From Gymnopus androsaceus JB14 (taxonomy: Eukaryota; Basidiomycota; Agaricomycetes; Agaricales; Omphalotaceae), in NCBI GenBank assembly GCA_009733575.1, contig ML769393.1, positions 448,447-512,446 of the forward strand: a stretch of DNA of 64,000 bases, in the 5' to 3' direction. Within the stretch, counting starts at the first letter, position 1; every line of letters begins with the position of its first letter. Positions 55,281 to 64,000 of the stretch are shown piece after piece. The notes under the pieces were generated by a model. It saw nothing but the letters and a program-made list of their open reading frames with translations. It had not been told where the DNA came from and ran no database searches. The translations under genes and the position numbers were made by a program.

Positions 55281-56570
55281 GTAGCGGAGCCGCGGTTGAG
55301 CCTCACAGGAACTATACGCCTCTTGGCTGAGCTGCCGTTTGACGGAACGACATATCCCGATAAAGATGAGACTAAACGAGTCCTTTCCGTTGGACCGTCG
55401 GACGGGGGAGGAATTACTTGAACAAGACTCTGCGCATCGACGTTATGGATTTCAATGCTTCCATTAGGCAAAATAGCTGCGACGTGAGGTAAGTCTAGAC
55501 CTACAGGATATAGCGCACATGAGATTTGAAGATGATAAAGAGCCCAGCACGTACATATAGAGGTAGGGTGTTGCGGCCACGACAGCGTTCCACGAACAGG
55601 ATCTCCGGCTGTGCTAAGGAATATACCCATAGAGTTCTGACCTGTCCACGACACGACAAGAAAGTCGTTTTCTCCAGTGGGCACAACGAACGGTTTTATA
55701 ACCAAATCCGGACGGTCAAAGTCTTGGTTTAAAGGGAGGATAGGGAAGATCTCTGCATTTTCCAAATTGAGGATGTTATAATGCTCTTTATTTGCGATAC
55801 AAATCGAAGAACCAATCCGGCGCGCAAGAGTTCCGCCATCTGGAAGAGGGATTTCCTTTATTGAAAACAGTCAAGACGGGTAGGTCGCCCAGACAAGCTG
55901 TACATACCTTTTGGTAGAACAAGCGATCTCGTAGGGAGAACATTGCAAGAGTATTCCTCTTTATTACACAAAAGTCCACAGGTTCCATTCGATGTGCGGG
56001 TACAGAGGCTGGTGGCGCTGGCTTCATGAGATGGTTCTGGTCTACAGCAAAGGTGACGACGTGACGGATGGGTTTGATTATTTGATATGAAACAACGTCG
56101 AGGTTGGGCAGAGTGTAGAAATGGATCTGATTGTCTGACAAGACCAGGGCACGAGAAATGCTGGGTAAGAGGACAATTTCGTCCACTGGTTTGTCGTTTG
56201 GCACGCTCTGACGCGACAGAATGGTATATGATTCAGTCTAATCATAGGTTTTGAGCATTGGCTGAATAAATTATGCTTGAAACACACCTTACTGGGATCA
56301 TCCTGGACAGCAAAGCGCATGAGTTCACCGTTCGAACATCCAATGTACAACTCCGAGCCTGGTTTCAAAGTTTAAGTATTGTTCTGAATAGCCTCTACTT
56401 TAACATTATTGACCTAGGGCTTGCCCACATCGCACTTCAATACCCTGCAAGACAGATTCAGGAAGCTCTAGATCATAAGTAAGAAGCTTTCAAGGAAAGA
56501 AAAGTAGCTCACCACTAAATACACTAGGGATAAGTTCCTGGATTTGGTATGGAGGTACTGCTGAAGCCAT
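55277..56570 (-). CDS. VPS39/VPS3/TGFBRAP1-like protein reduced to its CNH domain
   Basis: Four exons (56570-56513, 56358-56288, 56237-55908, 55855-55277) join in phase to 345 residues. They form a citron homology (CNH) beta-propeller as found at the N-terminus of HOPS/CORVET subunits: SELYIGCSNGELMRFA, VDEIVLLPSISRALVLSDNQ, FYTLP and FSLRDRLFYQK. Full relatives have about 900-1,000 residues with long helical clathrin-type repeats after the CNH domain; here the frame stops at 55277 and no such part follows. It may be a truncated pseudogene or a short protein. A stretch near 55500-55560 could also be read as a 50-nt intron, but the frame is open through it. Confidence 0.65.
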
Positions 56571-56912
56571 TGTTGTGGATAAGATGGGCTAGGCTGGGGA
56601 GTGAGATCGAGACTCGAAAGTAGAGTCTACGAGTGAACGTTAGTGTCAGTTTTGAGTTTGGCTGGGCTTGCCCAGGCTCACACGAGAAGCGGGACTAAAG
56701 ACGGCCGTACTAGGTTACAAGCCAGTGTAAAGGGTGGGAGGTTAAGAGAACTGAAAACGACGCTGTGACGCGGCAGCCGTATGTATCGTTGAGAGTTTGA
56801 GTTCAAGGTCGAGCGTCTAAATGAACCGCGCGCGCCTATGTTATCCTCTAGATTGGGCGCTCAAGTGGTTTATCGGAAGCTTTCAATGCACCCTCCATGA
56901 TCTTTTCATACG
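56571..56912. promoter_or_regulatory. Head-to-head intergenic region of the CNH gene and SDS23
   Basis: The two start codons are 342 bases apart and divergent. Promoters of both genes are inferred here from arrangement alone. Confidence 0.5.
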
Positions 56913-58821
56913 ATGGCTCAAAACAGAAGACTTTCTCAGTCGCTAGTGGCTCCTCCAGAATTTGTGGTGAATTTTAAGGCAACTGCGCCCTCTAGCGATG
57001 CAGAGGCTTGGCTGGAACATTGGAAAACAGTATACGCCAGAGGTAAGTAATTCTCGTGCTTTTCTTCTTCTACGAATGCTTATGTCTTTGTATTTGCAGA
57101 TATAATTGACTCTCGTGTCGTTGTAGTGGATGCGCAGATCAGTGTGGAGGACGCCTGCGAGATTCTTCTCTCTGAGGACATTTCGTGCTTAGCTATCAAG
57201 TCTGGCGAACACTCCGTCTCTGGCTTTTCGATGTAATTATAATGACACGCATTGATTTTTTTGATTCTAATTATACCTAAATATTGCGTCCTTTCTCCTA
57301 GTTCTCGGATGTAAATGCGTTCTTGACTCTTGCCGCTACAAAGCACACCTTCTCTCCCGAAGAAGTTCAAGAGAAACCGCACGTAGATGATATCTTTACT
57401 GCTGCTAAGGCAGGTCATGTACCAGTATCCATTGTTAGCAGTAAGTTGCTCCTGTTAGCGCTTTTCGCAGAAGCCAACTCTTTCTTTTTAGATCTTTCCG
57501 AAAAGAACCCACTTCAGACCCTGCCATACGACGCTACTGTTGTATCTCTGCTCGAAATATTTGCTCGAGGTACTCACCGAGGTTTGTTTCCATGTCTTTA
57601 TTACAGGAAGTAAATTGTTAATGTGGCGCTTTTTAACAGTACTAATCCACTCCAGCTTGTCTGGCGGTAACCAGGAAGATTTCGTCGGCATCGTCTCTGA
57701 TCGTCGTCTTCTGAGCTGGTTTCTAGCATTCGCCCAGCAATCAGAATCAGAATCTCTACGCTTATTTCTTTCTAATCCACTCGGTTCATTCTCCGACTCG
57801 TTATCTTCGCTCAATTTATATACCTCCGTGGTAGCGACTTTATCGTCGGGATTCGTTCTTGAAGCAATGAAACTCATGAGCGAAGAAGGTGTGAGTAGTA
57901 TTGCTGTTCTAGAGGAAGAAGGCGGGACGTTGTTCAGCGCTGTCAGTGTGACGGATATTGGGAAGATCGTCGTTCCTTCACAAAGCAACCATATACTTTC
58001 AATGCCGTTGAAGCAATTTATCTCCTTGATCAAGGTGCGTTTCTCCTTGGCGCACTGAGCTTGAAGCTCATCAGAGTTGTTCTCTATAGGGACCAGATGG
58101 ATCGACAGACGGAGAAGATAGATATCCTGGTATGCTGTCAAAGAAATATTCTATTCTTGTCCTCATTATGATCACTGCTACAGTATATTCTGTCCTCCCA
58201 ACCAGCACGATGATGTATACGATACAGAAATTATTGGCTAGTATGTATTTTGTACCACTTGTATGGCATCTTGCTGACATTTCTCTAGCTAATGCACATA
58301 GAGTGTTCGTAACCCAAGAATCCAGCGGATCATCACCCATCCTGTCCCCGATGTCCTCTGGAAACCTTACTGGTTTAGTTTCCATTGTCGACAGTGAGTA
58401 GCTTCTTTGTCTCGTCCATATCGCTAATTCACTTCCCTTTTTAGTTCTATCTGTCTTTGCCCGCCTCGCAAACGTCCAAGACGTTGATCCAACGCGCATG
58501 CAACGTCATCGACGTGCATCGTCTGTCTCCTCTCAGGCCTCATCCAAGTCAGACCATTCGAGATCAAGCAGTCGAACTAGTGTGCGGAGGGCGTTGAGTG
58601 TGAAGAATTCACAAACAGCGGGTGTTGGGGTTGGTCCTGGTCAGAAACGCGATTCGAGTACAGCAACAATGCCAAATTCTGCGGGTTCTACTGGTAGTTT
58701 TGGGGATACGCGCTCAAGCCAAGTCAGTCTCCAATATGAACCAAGTGCAAGATATATTGTGCGTCAGGACCAGGTGGATCACTGGGTGATAGTAGAGATA
58801 CCGGTGTATTCATGTACTTAA
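56913..58821 (+). CDS. SDS23: CBS-domain protein SDS23/SDS24 family
   Basis: The first exon (56913-57042) gives WLEHWKTVYARDIIDSRVVVV with the second, which starts at 57100. CBS motifs follow: VEDACEILLSEDISCLAI, IHSSLSGGNQEDFVGIVSDR, VLEAMKLMSEEGVSSIAVLE, SVTDIGKIVVPSQSNHIL, and a last one ending in GLVSIVDILSVFARLA. The C-terminus is Ser-rich (RRASSVSSQASSKSDHSRSS) and ends at 58821. In yeasts, Sds23/Moc1 proteins inhibit PP2A/PP6-type phosphatases and link nutrient status to cell-cycle timing. A short exon at about 58089-58129 (GPDGSTDGEDRYP) precedes the last CBS part. Some middle splice sites were not checked for exact phase. Confidence 0.85.
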
Positions 58822-59400
58822 CTTATGTATTCCTCGAAGTTGTCACGGCTGTTTATTTCTTCACTTCATACAAACTTCATATACTTTCTTACTTACTTTT
58901 TTTCTTGTACCTTGTATCATATGTAGTATCTGCTGTGCCAATTTCTTAAATGACGGAACGCCATCGATCTCGAATACGATTGAGTGTTATGCATTTTCGG
59001 TTAAGCTCATGAATGAGAGTTCTAGCGTGAATGAATAGATTTCAAGTCTTCGAGAAGATTCGTGTATTTCGACGTAGTTGAAGTGACAGGAATGTTAATG
59101 AGCCCAGGGAACGTTCAGTACGGTAAAAAAAGCCACCTAAATTTATACTATACAGAATCTACTGTATTGTTTTCTATCGTTTAAATCGCTTCCCATTATT
59201 CTCTTCAGGTAGTAAACTAGTCCTTCGTCTACATCCCAATCCATATCTCTTTCTCCGGTCCGTTTTTGAGCTCTTAGTTTTCGGTAGGCTCCACATCAAC
59301 GTCCATAAATTGTCCTCAAGGACGGTACCCCTTCCGCCTAGACCTCCTTGATCAACAGTGGAGAACGATGGCCCACGGACTTTGCCATATTCCCCCCCTG
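58822..59400. other. Intergenic region
   Basis: AT-rich spacer lies between SDS23 and the ankyrin array. No gene is seen. Confidence 0.4.
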
Positions 59401-59429
59401 TGCATTGTCATCAACTCCATTTCTCTAGA

Positions 59430-62400
59430 AGCAACTTAGCAATGACTTCCATTCCCTTGAATTGCAGCTGCTGCTGCCTGGAGGGCATTTCCATATTCTC
59501 CCCCCTGTGCATTTCCATCAGCTCCATTCTCTAGAACAACTTAGCAATGACTTCATTCCCTTGAATTGCAGCTGCCTGGAGGGCATTTCCATATGTTCCC
59601 CCCTGTGCATTGACAACCAGCTCCATTCTCTCTAGAAGCAGCTAGCAATGACTTTCATTCCCTTGATATGCAGTTGCCTGGAGAGCATTTCCATATTCTC
59701 CCCCCCCTTGTGCATTGACATCAGCTCCATTCTCTAGAAGCAACTTAGCAATGACTTTATTCCCCCTCCGGTATTGCAGCTGCCTGGAGGGCATTTCCAT
59801 ATTTTCCCCCTGTGCATTCACCAGCAGCTCCATTCTCTAGAAGCAACTTAGCAATGACTTCATTTTCTTGATATGCTGCTGCTGCTGCTGCCTGGAGGGC
59901 ATTTCCATATGCTCCGCCCTGTGCATTGACATCAGCTCCATTCTCTAGAAGCAACTTAGCAATGACTTCATTTCCTTGATATGCAGCTGCCTGGAGGGCA
60001 TTTCCATATTTTCCCCCCTGTGCATTCACAGCAGCTCCATTCTCTAGAAGCAACTTAGCAATGACTTCATTTTCTTGATATGCTGCTGCTGCTGCTGCCT
60101 GGAGGGCATTTCCATATGCTCCGCCCTGTGCATTGACATCAGCTCCATTCTCTAGAAGCAACTTAGCAATGACTTCATTTCTTTGATATGCAGCTGCCTG
60201 GAGGGCATTTCCATATTTTCCCCCCTGTGCATTCACAGCAGCTCCATTCTCTAGAAGCAACTTAGCAATGACTTCATTTTCTTGATATGCTGCTGCTGCT
60301 GCCTGGAGGGCATTTTCATATTTTCCCCCCTGTGCAATGACATCAGCTCCATTCTCTAGAAGCAACTTAGCAATGACTTCATTCCCTTCATATGCAGCTG
60401 CCTGGAGGGCATTTCCATATTTTCCCCCCTGTGCATTGACATCAGCTCCATTCTCTAGAAGCAACTTAGCAATGACTTCATTCTCTGGATATGCTGCTGC
60501 CTGGAGGGCATTTCCATATTCTCCCCCCTGTGCATTGACATCAGCTCCATTCTCTAGAAGCAACTTAGCAATGACTTCATTCCCTTGAATTGCAACTGCC
60601 TGGAGGGCATTTCCATATACTCCCCCCTGTGCATTCACATCAGCTCCATTCTCTAGAAGCAACTTAGCAATGACTTCATTCCCTTGATATGCAGTTGCCT
60701 GGAGAGCATTTCCATATTCTCCCCCCTGTGCATTGAGATCAGCTCCATTCTCTAGAAGCAACTTAGCAATGACTTTATTCCCTTGATATGCAGCTGCCTG
60801 GAGGGCATTTCCATATTTTCCCCCCTGTGCATTCACAGCAGCTCCATTCTCTAGAAGCAACTCAGCAATGAATTGATTCCCTCGAATGGAAGCTGCCTGG
60901 AGGGCATTTCCATATACTCCCCCCTGTGCATTCACATCAGCTCCATCCTCTAAAAGCAACTTAGCAATGACTTGATTCCCTTGAATTGCAGCTGCCTGGA
61001 GGGCATTTCCATATTCTCCCCCCTGTGCATTGACATCAGCTCCAATCTCTAGAAGCAACTTAGCAATGACTTCATTTTCTTGATATGCTGCTGCTGCTGC
61101 CTGGAGGGCATTTCCATATACCCCCCCCTGTGCATTGACATCAGCTCCATTCTCTAGAAGCAACTGAGCAATGACTTCATTCCCTTGATAGGCAGCTGCC
61201 TGGAGGGCATTTTCATATGGCCCCCCCTGTGCATTGACATCAGCTCCATTCTCTAGAAGCAACTTAGCAATGTCTTCATTCCCTCGATATGCAGCTGCCT
61301 GAAGGGCATTTCCATATTTTCCCCCCTGTGCATTGACATCAGCTCCATTCTCTAGAAGCAACTTAGCAATGAATTCATTCCCTTGATTTGCTCCTGCCTG
61401 GAGGGCATTTCCATATTCTCCCCCCTGTGCATTGACATCAGCTCCATTCTCTAGAAGCAACTTAGCAATGACTTCATTCCCTTGATATGCAGCTGCATGG
61501 AGGGCATTTCCATATTCTCCCCCCTGTGCATTCACAGCAGCTCCATTCTCTAGAAGCAACTTAGCAATGACTTGATTCCATAGAATGGAAGCTGCCTGGA
61601 GGGCATTTCCATATACTCCCCCCTGTGCATTCACATCAGCTCCATCCTCTAGAAGCAACTTAGCAATGACTTGATTCCCTTGAATTGCAGCTGCCTGGAG
61701 GGCATTTCCATATCTTCCCCCCTGTGCATTGACATCAGCTCCATTCTCTAGAAGCAACTTAGCAATGACTTCATTCCCTTGATATGCAGCTGCCTGGAGG
61801 GCATTTCCATATGCCCCCCCCTGTGCATTGACATCAGCTCCATTCTCTAGAAGCAACTCAGCAATGACTTCATTCCCTTGATAGGCAGCTGCCTGGAGGG
61901 CATTTCCATATTCTCCCCCTTGTGCATTTGCATCAGCTCCATTCTCTAGGAGCAACTGAGCAATGACTCCATTCCCTTGACGGGCAGCTGCCTGGAGGGC
62001 ATTTCCATATTCTCCCCCCTGTGCATTGACATCAGCTCCATTCTCTAGAAGCAACTTAGCAATGAATTCATTCCCTTCAATTGCAGCTTCCTGGAGGGCA
62101 TTTCCATATCCTCCCCCCTGTGCATTGACATCAGCTCCATTCTCTAGAAGCAACTTAGCAATGACTTCATTCTCTGGATATGCTGCTGCTGCTGCCTGGA
62201 GGGCATTTCCATATACTCCCTGTGCATTAACATCAGCTCCATTCTTTACAAGCAACTTAGCAATGAATTCATTCCCTTGAGTTGCAGCTGCCTGGAGGGC
62301 ATTTCCATATTCTCCCCCCTGTGCATTGACATCAGCTCCATTCTCTAGAAGCAACTTAGCAATGACTTCATTCCCTTGATATACAGCTGCCTGGAGGGCA

Positions 62401-62945
62401 TTTCCATATTCTCCCCCCCATGCATTGACATCAGCTCCTTTCTCTAGAAGCAACTTAGCAATGACTTCATTCCCTTGATAGGCAGCTGCCTGGAGGGCAT
62501 TTCCATATTCTCCCCCCTGTGCATTGACATCAGCTCCATTCTCTAGAAGCAACTTAGCAATGACTTCATTCCCTTGATATGCAGCTGCCTGGAGGGCATT
62601 TCCATATTCTCCCCCCCGTGCATTGACATCAGCTCCATTCTCTAGAAGCAACTTAGCAATGATTTCATTCCCCTGATATGCTGCTGCATAGAGGGCATTT
62701 CCATATTTTCCCCCCTGTGCATTGACATCAGCTCCATTTTCTTGAAGCAACTTAGCAGCAACTTCATTCCCTTGATATGCAGCTGCCTGGAGGGCATTTC
62801 CATATTCTCCCTCCTGTGCATTAACCTCAGCACCATTTTCCAAAAGCTGCTTTACAATAGTTTCATTTCCATTAAATGCAGCAACCTGGAGAGCATTTCC
62901 ATAGTATCCTCCTTTACCATTCACATCAGCTCCATCATTGAGGAG
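59430..62945 (-). repeat. About 35 near-identical 99-nt ankyrin repeat units
   Basis: Units of 33 codons (99 nt) repeat head to tail. The consensus runs GGxYGNALQAAAYQGNEVIA and then KLLLENGADVNAQ. Thirty-one complete units are in frame from 62945 down to about 59800, and three or four more lie beyond in broken frames. Some units have two or three extra alanine codons from CAG/GCA runs (AAAAAYQENE). Copies are far more alike than normal ankyrin repeats, which points to recent unequal exchange or gene conversion. Confidence 0.92.
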
Positions 62946-64000
62946 GTCCTGAATGATTGGCCTGCACTGTGACATTGCTGCATAGTATATTGGCACACCA
63001 ATATGAGTCTCATGCCTTCTTTGCCAATTTCTGATGATGTGATTTTCATACTCCTTTGCCCACTTCTTAAAGTGTAGATCATAATTTAGTAGTTGATGTG
63101 CTAAATGACACAGATTTTCCCTACATTTTGTTCCTTCACTTCTTGTACATGGGATAGCCAATACTTCATAGCATACCTCTGTAAGAACCAACTGCCATGC
63201 AGTAAAGAAAGATACATGTTTGAGCAATATTATTGTGTGCTAACTGATCATTAATCTTAAACAAATTAGCTGCATGAGCCTGATTAGAGAAGTTGATCAG
63301 AAATTCTTTCACTGAACTATGTGCTAGTTCGACAACATTATTTGTTGCAACAGTCACAAGATTGGAATCAACAATCAAATAAAGTTTGAGCTCTAGCTCA
63401 TTGCCCTCTTCCACAGTTTGAGTTTCCAGGTCTACAGCAAGGATTTCCCTGATCTGCCACCAATTCAAAGGCTCCAAGGAATATGTGAGCCATAAGATTA
63501 GTTGATGTGCATCTTTCCCATGCACTCCTTTGAGAGACTTTTCAATGGCTTGGAGGTAGGTTGCCTCCAAGTCAAGGGGTAGGGTTTTCAATGCTTGTCG
63601 AACCACTTTGGCAGTAGTACATTCTTGCAATTTCCTGAGCTGACAGTCAACCCAACGAAATCTTGAAATACCATGAGCAAAGATTACATTAAAATGAGAA
63701 TTCCACTCACTGTCCTTGTGATTTTTCAATTAATGTTTTCTGAACTTCAATATGCAAATCTTGATTAATGCCTAGATCTTTCAGTCTGGTTTCCACAAAA
63801 GTGGAGATATCTTTATAAATTCCCTGACCAAGTGCCCAGGTTTATTTGTAGGGCAATGTCAGCGGCCTTTCCTTCAGGTGGATATCGGCAGGTAACTGCA
63901 AAGGCAAGATTTTGACAATGATCTACAACCCATTTCAGAATCTGTCCTTGTGCTAATCTTGCACATTCATCAAAGGCATCCAGGACAATATATCCTTTGG
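59757..64000 (-). CDS. NACHT-type STAND protein with giant ankyrin array (partial, frame breaks)
   Basis: The gene runs off the right edge. From 64000 down, the NTPase part reads YIVLDAFDECARLAQGQ (Walker B region) and LAFAVTCRYP, then KDISTFVETRLKD and FRWVDCQLRKLQEC, with an intron near 63720-63670. An ALKTLPLDLEATY block, a WQIREILAVDLE block and VELAHSSVKEFLINF follow, all usual after fungal NACHT domains. The 1,156-codon frame 63227-59757 then carries 31 ankyrin repeats. Frame changes are seen near 63830, near 63160-63230 (two) and near 59815, where an extra G ends the array at 59757. Such proteins are fungal counterparts of NLR immune receptors and often control self/non-self recognition. 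The effector domain lies outside the window. It may be a decaying gene. Confidence 0.75.

Noticed and set aside
60337..62280. Open frames on the plus strand through the ankyrin array
   Set aside because: They are the antisense of the 99-nt repeat. Because units are multiples of three, a frame open in one unit stays open in all. There is no start context or independent motif.
59430..62945. Regular repeat spacing that could suggest a CRISPR-like array
   Set aside because: Units are coding, 99 nt, have no spacers, and translate to ankyrin repeats. The genome is clearly fungal.

Overview
The window looks like nuclear DNA of a basidiomycete, most likely a mushroom-forming agaricomycete. Genes are dense, lie on both strands, and are split by many 45-65 nt GT-AG introns. 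Several families typical of that group are present: F-box proteins of the agaricomycete type, a DUF6535 membrane protein, a NACHT-ankyrin protein, and small secreted proteins with no recognisable function. I could not identify the species. No rRNA, CRISPR array, plasmid or viral gene was seen.

Layout. 1-5.2 kb: a truncated NADP-dependent reductase next to an intact paralogue, then two F-box genes lying tail to tail, one decayed and one intact. 6-11 kb: a long protein ending in a UBE3D-type (HECT_2) domain, then a small secreted protein. 11.4-14.3 kb: a KRE6/SKN1 cell-wall glucan gene in 19 exons, one of them 4 nt. 14.9-24.4 kb: an epoxide hydrolase pseudogene, a Zn2Cys6 transcription factor with a 6-nt exon, and an F-box protein. 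26-32.5 kb: a JEN1-type monocarboxylate transporter, a C2H2 zinc-finger protein with a repeat tail, and a secreted protein. 32.6-41.7 kb holds conserved housekeeping genes: RAM2/FNTA, YRA1/ALY, RPC31, a membrane protein, TRM2 and a LysM membrane protein whose intron carries a MITE. 42-59 kb: a damaged secreted-protein gene, an F-box protein, the golgin RUD3, a DUF6535 protein, a cystathionine gamma-synthase-like gene with several frame breaks, a CNH-only VPS39-like fragment, and SDS23. 59.4-64 kb: a NACHT-type protein with over 30 almost identical ankyrin repeats, running off the right edge.

The genes do not form a metabolic cluster. Most are independent housekeeping genes. Three short head-to-head gaps (35665-35849, 45881-46034, 56571-56912) probably hold shared promoters. 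Exon models were built by hand from splice sites, reading phase and family similarity recalled from memory. Where exon lengths are given, I checked that the phases add up.

Two cautions apply. Several conserved genes are broken by single-base insertions or deletions, many in homopolymers, while the peptide on both sides stays family-like. These could be residual assembly errors or recent pseudogenes, and the sequence alone cannot decide. Also, all product names are inferred by eye, with no database search.
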